From positions 24,122,237 through 24,186,236 of the forward strand of contig NC_079372.1 in NCBI RefSeq assembly GCF_021018895.1: a stretch of 64,000 bases of DNA. Reading direction: 5' to 3'. The stretch comes from Seriola aureovittata. Taxonomy: Eukaryota; Chordata; Actinopteri; Carangiformes; Carangidae. Positions within the stretch are counted from its first letter, which is position 1; each line of letters starts with the position of its first letter. The notes under the pieces are model-generated. The model had not been told where the DNA came from, ran no database searches, and was given only the letters and a program-made list of their open reading frames with translations. Shown piece by piece: positions 1 through 13,700 of this stretch. The translations under genes and the position numbers were made by a program.

Positions 1-444
1 TAAATTATATTTATATCATCATTTATATATTATACAGTATATATCATATAATGTTATTTATATGTTTATGTAACTTTTCAAAACACACAAAGTTCTTAAA
101 ACTGCTGAGTGTAGGGAACGTCATTGATTTTGCAGGTATTTGGTCATGAAACAAAGTCATGGACCACTACTAATGTTGACCCGATGGTGGCGCTAGGAGA
201 AAAGTCAGAGGAAGTTATTACAGTTCATCCTGGGGGAAACATGAACGTCTGAACCACATTTCACCACAATCTGTCCAGCAGTTGTTGAACTATGGCACTC
301 AAACTTATGGTGGCGCTTCAAGTCAATGGATCAATGTGAGCAAGATAGATCCTCTGGAGACCATGAATAGTTGTAAGTTCATGGCAATTACTGTTGCTCA
401 GTGTTTGAAGTGTATATAAACCACTGTGTCGCCTCCTCTTGCAG
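1..444. other. Intron sequence upstream of first visible exon
   Basis: No exon matching the preceding part of the receptor could be found, so the window starts inside an intron. About 185-365 is a dispersed repeat fragment (ggtggcgctaggag ... ttcatcctgggggaaacatg) resembling a degenerate family common in percomorph genomes. Related fragments appear near 4230-4390 and 39075-39240. Confidence 0.5.
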
Positions 445-1116
445 TTAGGAACGTGTCCCACTAAAGAGGATAAGGAGGCCTTTGCTATTGTCTCAGTTCC
501 TGTGATGGAGATCAGAGATCTGGACTTTGCCAACGATGCCAGCGCCATGTTGAGCACCGTGGTGGACCAGTTCAACCAGGGCTTCATCAGCCAGAACGAC
601 CGTAGGTACGACAGTGTGTGTGTGTGTGTGTGTTGTGTGTGTGTGTGTGTGTGTGTGCGTGCGCGTGTATGTGTGTGGAGGCAGGCCTTGCACGAAGAAT
701 TAATATCCACAGGTGTTTATGTTGCTCAGGTTTGCCGTCAAGCTGTTGGAGGACGTGGTTTTCTTTGTGGCCGATGTCATTAACAGCGGCCAGTCAGTCC
801 TGGATGTCGTCATGACCAAAGCCAACCGAGAAAGACAGAAACTGATGAGAGAACAGAACATCCTAAAACAGGTTTGATCCAAACATTACTCAGGGATTTA
901 AAAAGAAGTCAGTGACAAAAACTAACACCTTGTGTGCGATTGTGTGTTCAGATCTTTGGCATCATTAAGGCTCCCTTTAAGGACCGTGGGGGAGGGGAGG
1001 GTCCCCTGCTTCGTCTGGAGGAGCTGGCTGACCAGAAAAACGCTCCCTACCAGTACATGCTCAGACTCTGCTACAGAGTCCTCCGACACTCCCAGGAAGA
1101 CTATCGCAAGAACCAG
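445..1116 (+). CDS. itpr3: itpr3 exons 1-3: C-terminal half of the IP3-binding core
   Basis: Exon 1 (445-605) begins [16 protein letters not shown] and exon 2 (730-871) continues [13 protein letters not shown]. Exon 2 encodes [11 protein letters not shown] at about 820-853, which holds the Arg, Lys and Arg equivalent to rat type 1 R504, K508 and R511. Exon 3 (952-1116) ends EDYRKNQ, equivalent to Y567, R568 and K569. These are the helical-domain residues that contact the IP3 phosphates in the family, so ligand binding looks intact on this side. The beta-trefoil half of the site is encoded upstream of the window. Exon 3 also carries [13 protein letters not shown], a conserved loop. Confidence 0.95.
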
Positions 1117-1764
1117 GTGAGGAGGAAGATGAAGATGACCCCCCTTCTCAACAGCCTGTCAACCACAACTCACTATGTTCACTTTAAATATGTCATTTCT
1201 ATTGACAATGAGGGGGGATATGTCCCCTTCACTTTTATTGTTTCATGTTGATTTTCTAATTTCGTGGTTTCCTCTTTCTCTCTGAATGTTGTGCTCTGAC
1301 TGTCCAGAAAACAGAAGATCTGAACTGATAAAAATATTGATCTGAGTTGCTTGTAGTTATTAACTTGTGCTCGAAACAAATAAGCTTAATTAGCAGCAGC
1401 TCGTGGTGTGGCTAGTGTTTTGCTGACTTTTTTGCCCCCAGTTTTGTCTCTCAGATGACATAAAGGCTACTCTACATTTTGATAAAGGTTGTTGGCGGAG
1501 TATCTACAAACAATACTCAGGACCAGGGTAGGAATTTCATGGCAGCTACGATGGCCATGGTGTTGCACCTCCCAAGTGCTGTGATGCCCTTGAAAAAATT
1601 GCACACCCTACAGCCACCATGGCATTTGTGCCTATGCTATTGTCAAAATCTTGAAGTTGCTTTAAAAGCATCACTGCAGCAGTCCTTGCAGGTTGGACTG
1701 GTTGCATATACTGTTAACTTCTAATTAACTAGTTAACTCTCTGCTTCGGTTGCCAGCATCACCG

Positions 1765-1798
<34 letters not shown>

Positions 1799-4700
1799 TA
1801 GCCGCTACACAAACATTTACGTTCAGATCTGTTGCTGAAAGGAGCTGCTCTATTCCTGTAACAATATTCTGTCTCAAACTTCTCAAACTTACTATAGATC
1901 TTGCACAGAGATGATAAATTAGTGTAATTTGCTCATTTACTTGCTACCGCTGCCTCTTAACAGTTAATGTGTTAGTTTAATAGTTTCCACACACATTGGT
2001 GCATGCGTAAAATGCTGCAATATAAGTCAAGTTATTTAATTGTAAGCATCAAATCACGCTTTTGTGTCACCAAAGGCCAAATGGCCCTGCCCCTAAAATG
2101 GTGAAATTCCTAGCCTGCTCAGGGTTGAATAAAAGGTACTGCCAACTTCTTATTTTAGATTTTTATCTGCAACAAATATTCTTCTGAAAAGATGCCAGAG
2201 TTGAACATTAAAAATGGAGTTGACGGTAAAGAACATTTCTCCTTGTAGCAAAAGTGCAAATACAAAATTATTTATTATCAAGTATGTATCAGGTATCTAT
2301 CAAGGAACTAAAAGTGATTTTTTTTTGTATTAATACTTTATTGTTCACCTCCCCACTTGTGAAGTGCCCATCTAAAGTCCCATTTAAAGTGACACTACAT
2401 TGGTTTCATACCGCACTCCCATAAAGTTGGGGGCCTCATAAAAGACAGAAAGGAGAAGAAAAATAAGAAGTGGTTGATTTGTCTGTTCTCTCATTCCCTT
2501 CCCCACTCTTTCTTCCCTCGTCCCTCCAGGAGCACATAGCAAAGCAGTTTGGTGTGATGCAGAGTCAGATTGGTTATGACATCCTGGCAGAGGACACCAT
2601 CACTGCCCTGCTGCACAATAACCGCAAACTGCTGGAGAAACACATCACCAAGACCGAGGTGGAGACCTTCGTCAGCCTGGTCCGCAAGAACCGAGAGCCC
2701 AGGTACACACAGAAGGGGAAGAAATGAGGGGGGAGGTGGTTGGTATGTTGTTGTTGTTTGCTTCCTGCCCAGTTCTCAGCTATAATGTTTGTGTGTGCAG
2801 GTTTCTGGACTACCTGTCAGACCTGTGTGTGTCCAACAACGTGGCCATCCCCGTCACCCAGGAGCTCATCTGTAAATGTGTGCTGGACCCCAAAAACCAG
2901 GATATCCTCATCAAAACAGAGTGAGGACAGATAAAACAAATACTCTCTGCTTTATCTTAATAAATGTATCTCTGAACATTTTTGTGGCTTTCCTAAATGG
3001 GAGTAAACATTTTCCGTCCTTCCTTTCCTTCATGTTATTTCCTCCATATTATTTGTTTGTTACTCTGACCAGCAGGGAGCAGCACAGTCTCTATTTTCTG
3101 TTGCATGATGCTGTCTTGCAGGTGAACAAAAAAAGCGTTAGCATTTTAGATAATTGAGAGAAGAGCTAGATTAACATTAGCATGTTTCATTAAAATCAAC
3201 AGGAATCTTTAGCTATGAGGCTGTTTTACTCCAGACTGTTGTTATGTTGATTATGATTATGATTGTCATGTATGCTATTTCTGCTCTATTTCTGTTTCGT
3301 TGCCTTTAGGCGTCGTGTCCCAAAAGAGGCGCCCCCTGGTGGTGTTCAGGGAGAGTACATGGCGATGGATGACTATGGAGATGAAGATGAGGTAGGTTTG
3401 CCAGCATATATTTTTTTATCTCAACTGCCAAGTCAGCCATTTCAAATTCAGGATGTGGAACCAAACTTTATTTTTAAATTTTAGTAGAGAGCCCAAAGTT
3501 TCCAAAGACACCAAATATATATATTTTTTGAAGGAAATGTGTATAAAATGATGCAAGGGACATATAGTATATTTCCATTTAATAGGATGATATGAAAAAT
3601 AAATTAGTGCTCATCTTCGGTCTGAATATTTTTCTCACAGTAAACATCTTGTTCTAGCTTCAATGAAGAGCTAGAACATGATACCCAATATGTATGTTAT
3701 ACTTTGAGCAGGCTAGAATAAGATGATTTTTCCAAACCTTAAACCTTCCAGTTGGATCCTGCAAAACCAGGAATAATTTTTTCTGTCAGCTTCATTTTGT
3801 TACATTTTGCAGGTTAAGTCAAGAACAACTTGCTAAGAAAAGGAGGAAATAGTTTCAAAGAATGAATCACTGTTAACTCGTGGCTTATGAGTCTTCATTG
3901 CAATTGTGTTCCTTTCTTTAGGTAGACAGGACTATATTTCTGTGGTCGTGGTGTTCATGTCTGTTTCTGTAGGTGTGGCTGGTGTGGACAGATAAGACCA
4001 ATGAGAGACAAGAGAAGAGCATCAGACAGCTGGCTCAGGAGGCGAGGCAGGGAAACGCTCATGATGAGAATGTCCTTACTTACTACAGGTAGACACACAC
4101 AGAGGAGTCATCCTCTGGGTCCATGAATGTCCAAAGAAAATTTAATGGAAAACTTAAAAAAAAAAAAAAAGTTTATTATTGTTTTATATTTATATTATTA
4201 TATTTATATTGATTCCAAGTAAAAGACTTGGCCCATTTGTGGTGCTGAAGGAAAAGCAAGGGTGTCACCAAAATCGTTAAGCTTCATCCTCGGGCAGCAA
4301 TAAATATAAACAGCAAATTTCAGAGAAATCTTAATCTCTATCAAAGTGTATCAAGGACAGGCAGAAAATTTGTAAACTGCCCCAAAAATGATCCGTTGGT
4401 CTGTATTGCTTGCTGTACGTGACATCGTTAATGTTTACACCCTGTGCACCTTGTCAGGTACCAGCTGAAACTCTTTGCCCGGATGTGTTTGGACCGTCAG
4501 TATCTGGCCATAGATGAGATCTCCAAGCAGCTGGATGTGGAGCTCATCTTCCTGTGCATGATGGACGAGACTCTGCCCTTTGACCTCCGGGCCTCCTTCT
4601 GTCGCCTCATGCTCCATGCCCATGTGGACCGAGACCCTCAGGAGCTGGTGACCCCTGTCAAGTTTGCCCGCCTCTGGACTGAGATCCCCACCTCCATCAC

Positions 4701-7700
4701 TATCAAAGAGTTGGTAGATTTTAATACTGCTGCGAGTATGAATGAATGGTACAATCCAAGTATTAATTGGTTTAGGCTGAATTCCTGAAGTCACTCTCTT
4801 GTGAACTGAGTCTTCGTAATGTTACACACTGTGATGTGTCTAGAGTGCTCACCTGTAAAGGTGGTTGTCTGTGAAGAGAGTCAAGCCCCATTTATTTTAA
4901 AAGATATGATTCTTTGAATCAAACCCTCTGTCTTTGCAGAAAGTGTGCTTAATGGCCACTGCTTATTTATGTATAAATTTGAGGTTTGGACTGAACAGCC
5001 GTTTTTCCTCAAGACGAGCTTGTTTTGAAGCCTGGGTAGCTCAGTCGGTAGAGCATCAGACTTTTAATCTGAGGGTCCAGGGTTCAAGTCCCTGTTCAGG
5101 CGAACACTTTCCTTTGGTCAAGTCGTCACATTATAAACTCTGTAGATGAGTTTAAAGAAGATGTTGCAAGTGGAAGCATCGTATAGAAACAATGGTATAA
5201 TCCAGGCATTCACTGGATTAGGCTCAATCCACGTAACCACTCCGTTGTAAACTGATTCTTCGTAATGTTACCCACTGTAATGTCTCTAGAGTGCTAACCA
5301 TCAAGTTTCTAATCGTAGTTGTCTGTGACGTGAGTCAAACCCAATTTAATTTCATGGATATGAATCTTTGGATCAAACTACGGTGAAGTTTGCACCCTGA
5401 CTGCATTCCCTCTGTTTTTGCAGAGAGTGTGCTTAATGCCGTTCTCAAATGTGATAAATTGTGCGTTTGGAAAGTTCCCTATCCTCACTGGTTTGCTGGT
5501 AGTGTTATCACCAAGTTACCAAGTTTGCAACTTAAATTCAGAGTCCTTATACGTGTGGTTTACTGCTTATTCATGTATAAAGTTGAGGTTTGGATTACAG
5601 ATCGGTTTTGCTTCAAGATAAGAAGCTTTGTGAAGCCTGGGTAGCTCAGTCGGTAGAGCATCAGACTTTTAATCTGAGGGTCCAGGGTTCAAGTCCCTGT
5701 TCAGGCGAGGTACCTTCCTTTGGTCAAGTCTTCACATTATAAACTGTGTAGGAGAGTTTCAAAATGATGTTTCAAGTGGAAGCATCATACAATGGTATAA
5801 TCCAAGCATTCACTGGATTAGGCTCAATCTACGTTACCACTCTGTTGTAAACTGAGTCTTCGTAATGTTACCTACTGTGATGTGTCTAGAGTGCTAACCA
5901 TCAAGTTTCTAATCGTAGTTGTCTGTGACGTGAGTCAAACCCAATTTAATTTCATGGATATGAATCTTTGGATCAAACTATGCTGAAGTTTGCACCCTGA
6001 CTGCATTCCCTCTGTTTTTGCAGAGAGTGTGCTTAATGCCGTTCTCAAATGTGATAAATTGTGCGTTTGGAAAGTTCCCTATCCTCACTGGCTTGCTGGT
6101 AGTGTTTTCCCCACGTTAACAAGTTTGCAACTTAAATTCAGAGTCCTTATACGTGTGGTTAACTGCTTATTTATGTGTAAAGTTGAGGTTTGGACTGCAG
6201 AGTCGTTTTACCTCAAGATGAAAGGCTTTGTGAAGCCTGGGTAGCTCAGTCGGTAGAGCATCAGACTTTTAATCTGAGGGTCCAGGGTTCAAGTCCCTGT
6301 TCAGGCGAGATACCTTCCTTTGGTCAAGTCTTCACATTATAAACTGTGTAGGAGAGTTTCAAAATGATGTTTCAAGTGGAAGCATCATACAATGGTATAA
6401 TCCAAGCATTCACTGGATTAGGCTCAATCTACGTTACCACTCTGTTGTAAACTGAGTCTTCGTAATGTTACCTACTGTGATGTGTCTAGAGTGCTAACCA
6501 TCAAGTTTCTAATCGTAGTTGTCTGTGACGTGAGTCAAACCCAATTTAATTTCATGGATATGAATCTTTGGATCAAACTATGCTGAAGTTTGCACCCTGA
6601 CTGCATTCCCTCTGTTTTTGCAGAGAGTGTGCTTAATGCCGTTCTCAAATGTGATAAATTGTGCGTTTGGAAAGTTCCCTATCCTCACTGGCTTGCTGGT
6701 AGTGTTTTCCCCACGTTAACAAGTTTGCAACTTAAATTCAGAGTCCTTATACGTGTGGTTAACTGCTTATTTATGTGTAAAGTTGAGGTTTGGACTGCAG
6801 AGTCGTTTTACCTCAAGATGAAAGGCTTTGTGAAGCCTGGGTAGCTCAGTCGGTAGAGCATCAGACTTTTAATCTGAGGGTCCAGGGTTCAAGTCCCTGT
6901 TCAGGCGAGATACCTTCCTTTGGTCAAGTCTTCACATTATAAACTTTGTAGGAGAGTTTCAAAATGATGTTTCAAGTGGAAGCATCATACAATGGTATAA
7001 TCCAAACATTCACTGCATTAGGCTCAATCCACGTAACCACTCTGTTGTAAACTGAGTCTTCGTAATGTTACCCACTGTGATGTGTCTAGAGTGCTAACCA
7101 TCAAGTTTCTAATCGTAGTTGTCTGTAACGCGAGTCAAACCCAATTTAATTTCACAAATATGAATCTTTGGATCAAACTATGGTGAAGTTTGCACCCTGA
7201 CTGCATTCCCTCTGTGTTTGCAGAGAGTGTGCTTAATGCCGTTTTCAAATGTGATAAATTGTGCGTTTGGAAAGTTCCCTATCCTCACTGGCTTGCTGGT
7301 AGTGTTTTCCCCACGTTAACAAGTTTGCAACTTAAATTCAGAGTCCTTATACGTGTGGTTAACTGCTTATTTATGTGTAAAGTTGAGGTTTGGACTGCAG
7401 AGTCGTTTTACCTCAAGATGAAAGGCTTTGTGAAGCCTGGGTAGCTCAGTCGGTAGAGCATCAGACTTTTAATCTGAGGGTCCAGGGTTCAAGTCCCTGT
7501 TCAGGTGAGATACCTTCCTTTGGTCAAGTCTTCACATTATAAACTTTGTAGGAGAGTTTCAAAATGATGTTTCAAGTGGAAGCATGTGTCTATCACCAAG
7601 TTACCAAGTTTGCAACTTAAATTCATACGCACAATCCCTGAAGTCACTTTCTTGTGCTGAGGCTTCGTAATGTTACCAACTGTGATGTGTCTAGAGTGCT

Positions 7701-10700
7701 CACCATCAAGTTTGTAATTGTAGTTGTCTGTGATGGGAGTTTGGAGGTTTGGACTGCAGTTCAAGTCCCTGTTTAGGCGAGGTACCTTACTTTGGTCAAG
7801 TCTTCACATTATAAACTCTGTAGCGAAATTAAAAGAAGATGTTTCGAGTAGAAACATCATATAGAAACAAAGAAACAATGGTACAATCCAAGCATCCACT
7901 GGGTTGGGCTCAATCCACGTAACCATTCTGTTGTAAACTCAGTCTTCGTAATGTTACCCACTGTGATGTGTCTAGAGTGCTAACCATTAAGTTTCTAATC
8001 GTAGTTGTCTGTAACGCGAGTCAAACCCAATTTAATTTCACAAATATGAATCTTTGGATCAAACTATGGTGAAGTTTGCACCCTGACTGCATTCCCTCTG
8101 TGTTTGCAGAGAGTGTGCTTAATGCCGTTTTCAAATGTGATAAATTGTGCGTTTGGAAAGTTCCCTATCCTCACTGGCTTGCTGGTAGTGTTTTCCCCAC
8201 GTTAACAAGTTTGCAACTTAAATTCAGAGTCCTTATACGTGTGGTTAACTGCTTATTTATGTGTAAAGTTGAGGTTTGGACTGCAGAGTTGTTGTACCTC
8301 AAGATGAAAGGCTTTGTGAAGCCTGGGTAGCTCAGTCGGTAGAGCATCAGACTTTTAATCTGAGGGTCCAGGGTTCAAGTCCCTGTTCAGGCGAGATACC
8401 TTCCTTTGGTCAAGTCTTCACATTATAAACTTTGTAGGAGAGTTTCAAAATGATGTTTCAAGTGGAAGCATGTGTCTATCACCAAGTTACCAAGTTTTCA
8501 ACTTAAATTCAGAGTCCTTATATATGTGGTTTACTGCTTATTTATGTGTAATGCTCATTCGGTAGAGCATCAGACTTTTAATCTGAGGGTCCAGGGTTCA
8601 AGTCCCTGTTCAGGCGAGACACCTTCCTTCGGTCAAGTCTTCACATTATAAACTCTGTAGGGAAATTAGAAGAAGATGTTTCAAGTGGAAGCATCATATA
8701 GAAACAATGGTACAATCCAAGCATTCACTGAATTACGCACAATCCCTGAAGTCACTTTCTTGTGCTGAGGCTTCGTAATGTTACCAACTGTGATGTGTCT
8801 AGAGTGCTCACCATCAAGTTTGTAATTGTAGTTGTCTGTGATGGGAGTTTGGAGGTTTGGACTGCAATTCAAGTCCCTGTTCAGGCGAGACACCTTCCTT
8901 CGGTCAAGTCTTCACATTATAAACTCTGTAGGGAAATTAGAAGAAGATGTTTCAAGTGGAAGCATCATATAGAAACAATGGTACAATCCAAGCATTCACT
9001 GAATTACGCACAATCCCTGAAGTCACTTTCTTGTGCTGAGGCTTCGTAATGTTACCAACTGTGATGTGTCTAGAGTGCTCACCATCAAGTTTGTAATTGT
9101 AGTTGTCTGTGATGGGAGTTTGGAGGTTTGGACTGCAGTTCAAGTCCCTGTTTAGGCGAGGTACCTTACTTTGGTCAAGTCTTCACATTATAGACTCTGT
9201 AGCGAAATTAAAAGAAGATGTTTCGAGTAGAAGCATCATATAGAAACAAAGAAACAATGGTACAATCCAAGCATCCACTGGGTTGGGCTCAATCCACGTA
9301 ACCATTCTGTTGTAAACTGAGTCTTCGTAATGTTACCCACTGTGATGTGTCTAGAGTGCTAACCATCATGTTTCTAATCGTAGTTGTCTGTAACGCGAGT
9401 CAAACCCAATATGGTGAAGTTTGCACCCTGACTGCATTCCCTCTGTTTTTGCAGAGAGTGTGCTTAATGCCGTTCTCAAATGTGATAAATTGTGCGTTTG
9501 GAAAGTTCCCTATCCTCACTGGCTTATTGGTAGTGTTTTCCCCACGTTAACAAGTTTGCAACTTAAATTTAGAGTCCTTATACGTGTGGTTAACTGCTTA
9601 TTTATGTGTAAAGTTGAGGTTTGGACTGCAGAGGCGTTTTACCTCAAGATAAGAAGCTTTGTGAAGCCTGGGTAGCTCAGTCGGTAGAGCATCAGACTTT
9701 TAATCTGAGTGTCCAGGGTTCAAGTCCCTGTTCAGGCGAGATACCTTCCTTTGGTCAAGTCTTCACATCATAAACTGTGTAGGAGAGTTTCAAAATGATG
9801 TTTCAAGTGGAAGCATCATATAGAAACAATGGTATAATCCAAGCATTCACTGGATTAGGCTCAATCCACGTAACCAGTCTGTTGTAAACTGAGTTTTCGT
9901 AATGTTACCCACTGTGATGTGTCTATCACCAAGTTACCAAGTTTGCAACTTAAATTCAGAGTCCTTATATATGTGGTTTACTGCTTATTTATGTGTAATG
10001 CTCATTCGGTAGAGCATCAGACTTTTAATCTGAGGGTCCAGGGTTCAAGTCTCTGTTCAGGCGAGACACCTTCCTTCGGTCAAGTCTTCACATTATAAAC
10101 TCTGTAGGGAAATTAGAAGAAGATGTTTCAAGTGGAAGCATCATATAGAAACAATGGTACAATCCAAGCATTCACTGAATTACGCACAATCCCTGAAGTC
10201 ACTTTCTTGTGCTGAGGCTTCGTAATGTTACCAACTGTGATGTGTCTAGAGTGCTCACCATCAAGTTTGTAATTGTAGTTGTCTGTGATGGGAGTTTGGA
10301 GGTTTGGACTGCAATTCAAGTCCCTGTTTAGGCGAGGTACCTTACTTTGGTCAAGTCTTCACATTATAAACTCTGTAGCGAAATTAAAAGAAGATGTTTC
10401 GAGTAGAAACATCGTATAGAAACAAAGAAACAATGGTACAATCCAAGCATCCACTGGGTTGGGCTCAATCCACGTAACCATTCTGTTGTAAACTCAGTCT
10501 TCGTAATGTTACCCACTGTGATGTGTCTAGAGTGCTAACCATTAAGTTTTTAATCGTAGTTGTCTGTGACGTGAGTCAAACCCAATTTAATTTCATGGAC
10601 ATGCATCTTGGGATCAAACCATGGTGAAGTTTGCACCCTGACTGCATTCCCTCTGTTTTTGCAGAGAGTGTGCTTAATGCCGTTCTCAAATGTGATAAAT

Positions 10701-13700
10701 TGTGCGTTTGGAAAGTTCCCTATCCTCACTGGCTTATTGGTAGTGTTTTCCCCACGTTAACAAGTTTGCAACTTAAATTTAGAGTCCTTATACGTGTGGT
10801 TAACTGCTTATTTATGTGTAAAGTTGAGGTTTGGACTGCAGAGGCGTTTTACCTCAAGATGAAAGGCTTTCTGAAGCCTGGGTAGCTCAGTCGGTAGAGC
10901 ATCAGACTTTTAATCTGAGGGTCCAGGATTCAAGTCCCTGTTCAGGTGAGGTACCTTCCTTTGGTCAAGTCTTCACATTATAAACTGTGTAGGAGAGTTT
11001 CAAAATGATGTTTCAAGTGAAAGCATCATATAGAAACAATGGTATAATCCAAGCATTCACTGCATTAGGCTCAATCCACGTAACCACTCTTTTATAAACT
11101 GAGTCTTCGTAATGTTACCCACTGTGATGTGTCTAGAGTACTAACCATCAAGTTTTTAATCGTAGTTGTCTGTGACGTGAGTCAAACCCAATTTAATTAC
11201 ATGGATATGAATCTTTGGATCAAACTATGCTGAAGTTTGCACCCTGACTGCATTCCCTCTGTGTTTGCAGAAAGTGTTCTTAATGCCGTTCTTAAAAGGG
11301 ATGAAGTGTGGATTTGGAAAGTTCCCTATCCTCACTGGTTTGCTGGTAGTGTTATCACCAAGTTACCAAGTTTGCAACTTAAATTCAGAGTCCTTATACT
11401 TGTGGGTAACTGCTTATTCATGTATAAAGTTGAGGTTTGGACTGCAGATCAAGTCCCTGTTCAGGCGAGGTACCTTACTTTGGTCAAGTCTTCACATTTT
11501 AAACTCTGTAGGGAAATTAAAAGAAGATGTTTCAAGTGGAAGCATCATATCGAAACTATGGTACAACACAAGCATTCACTGGATTATGTTGAATCCCTGA
11601 AGTTCTTTTCTTGTGCTGAGTCTTCGTAATGTTACCAACTGTTATGTGTCTAGAGTGCTGACCATCAAGTTTAATTGTAGTTGTCTGTGACGGGAATGAA
11701 CCCCATTTATTTTCATGGACATGAATCTTTGGATCAATTTATGGTGAAGTTTGCACCCTGACTGCATTCCCTCTGTTTTTGCAGAGAGTGTGCTTAATGC
11801 CGTTCTCAAATGTGATAAATTGTGCGTTTGGAAAGTTCCCTATCCTCACTGGTTTGCTGGTAGTGTTATCCCCACGTTAACAAGTTTGCAACTTAAATTC
11901 AGAGTCCTTATACGTGTGGTTAACTGCTTATTTATGTGTAAAGTTGAGGTTTGGACTGCAGAGTCTTTTTACCTCAAGATAAGAAGCTCTGTGAAGCCTG
12001 GGTAGCTCAGTCGGTAGAGCATCAGACTTTTAATCTGAGGGTCCAAGGTTCAAGTCCCTGTTCAGGCGAGATACCTTCCTTTGGTCAAGTCTTCACGTTA
12101 TAAACTGTGTAAGAAAGTTTCAAAATGATGTTTCAAGTGGAAGCATCGTATAGAAACGATGAACGGTCTAGAGTGCTAACCATCAAGTTTGTAATTGTAG
12201 TTGTCTGTGACGGGAGTGAAACGTTAAGTTTAGATTTGGACTGCAGATGCGTTTTTCCTCAAGATAAACACTTTTTGAAGGCTGGGTAGCTCAGTCGGTA
12301 GAGCATTAGACTTTTAATCTGATGGTCTAAGGGTTCAAGTCCCTGTTCAGGGGAAGCATCGCAAAGTTTTCATGTTTTTCATGAGTTTAAAGAAGATGTT
12401 ACAAGTGTAAACATATAGAAACAATGGTACAAAAGTATTCACTGGTTTAGGCTGAAACCATGTAGCCACTCTCTTGTGAACTGAGTCCACGTAATGTTAT
12501 CTACTGTGATGTGTCTAGAGTGCTGACCTGTGAGGGTGGTTGTCTAAGACGGCAGTCAAACCACATTTATTTTTAAAGAGAGGAATCTTTGGATCAAACT
12601 ACGGTGAAGTTTGTACCCTGATCACAATCAATTGTGTCACATGAATTAAATAGTGCATTTGGATAGTTCCCTGGCTTCCTGGTTTTGTGTTCATCAAGTT
12701 AACAAGTATTTCCTCGAGATGTAAGGTTGTTTGAAGCATGTGTAGTTCAGTCAGTATAGAATCAGACATTTATCCTGAGGGTCAAAAATGATTCCCTGAT
12801 GATATTCCTCTGTGTTGTACATAATTTGTTGTGACGTATGTCATCTTCAGTTATGATTCTAACATGGACGACAGCAGGGACAACAAGAAGAACCGTTTCT
12901 CCAACACCATGGCGTTCATGGAGGAGTATCTCAACAATGTCCTTAACGATGAACTGCCGTTTCACAATGAGGAGAAAAACAAACTCACATATGAGGTGTG
13001 TCCCTGCTCTTCTTCTTTCTCTCTTATTTTACAACTTTCCCCATCCTTCATTGTTCCTATTTTCTCCTGTGATCATTTCTCCTTTTTCTGGTCTCTCCAG
13101 GTGGTGAGTTTGGCCAGACATTTGATCTACTTTGGTTTCTACAGTTTCTTTGAGCTGCTAAGACTCACCAGAACCCTATTGGGCATTATTGACTGTAGAC
13201 CCAATCCTGGACACGCTGGGATATTATTCCATGATGATGGATCAGGTACGCTCTGCTCTGATTATTGTTAATGTATGCATGTTAACGTATGTGTAACGTT
13301 GCATTTTTCAATGATTGATCGAACTGCGGAAAAACCTACTTAAAAAAATGTTCTCCTCTCACTCACATGGACACATTGACATTAAGTATAATATAAGTTA
13401 TATAAAATGATTTAGACAGAAATAATATTCATGTCAAATTTTTGATAAATTATCCTTCAGTACAATAATACAGTGTAGTAGGAAGAAGGTAAATATGTAG
13501 TTCAAACGGGGAGATTCTGGAGTCCGTTGGGGCTCTATCCAAAAGGGCCCCAGGCAGTCAGCACGTTCAGTCAACCAATCACCAGCCAGACAGAGACGTG
13601 AGTGAGCTGTGAATGGGCGTACCTGCTTAAACAAAAAAGTTTGTCAATACATTTAGATGCACATTTGAAAAAAAAAAGATAATTATATAGGTGTTACAGT

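Larger units (their letters stand above)
4745..12800 (+). repeat. Tandem tRNA-Lys(UUU) repeat array 1 in itpr3 intron 8
   Basis: Head-to-tail units of about 600-606 bp fill almost the whole 8.1-kb intron. A unit holds the tRNA, the 3' flank ttcctttggtcaagtcttca, a spacer with landmarks tgtgatgtgtctagag and tttggatcaaac, a pyrimidine tract ending gtttttgcag, then ttgaggtttggactgca and the next tRNA. The first partial unit begins about 35-40 bp after the exon 8 donor (tgaatggtacaatccaag at 4742). Spacing is 605, 600, 600 and 600 bp for the first five tRNAs and then irregular because several units are deleted internally. The array contains nine full-length tRNA genes, one degenerate one, three truncated or decayed ones and five isolated T-arm fragments. 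Confidence 0.95.

Noticed and set aside
1..444. An earlier itpr3 exon before 445
   Set aside because: Sequence after the tgcag near 135 translates to nothing like the receptor segment expected (HLCTNTWIQS and so on), and the stretch looks like a dispersed repeat.
5103..5420. C/D or H/ACA snoRNA in the unit spacer
   Set aside because: There is an atgatgt resembling a C box, but no D box at a suitable distance, no closing stem and no H/ACA fold that I could see.
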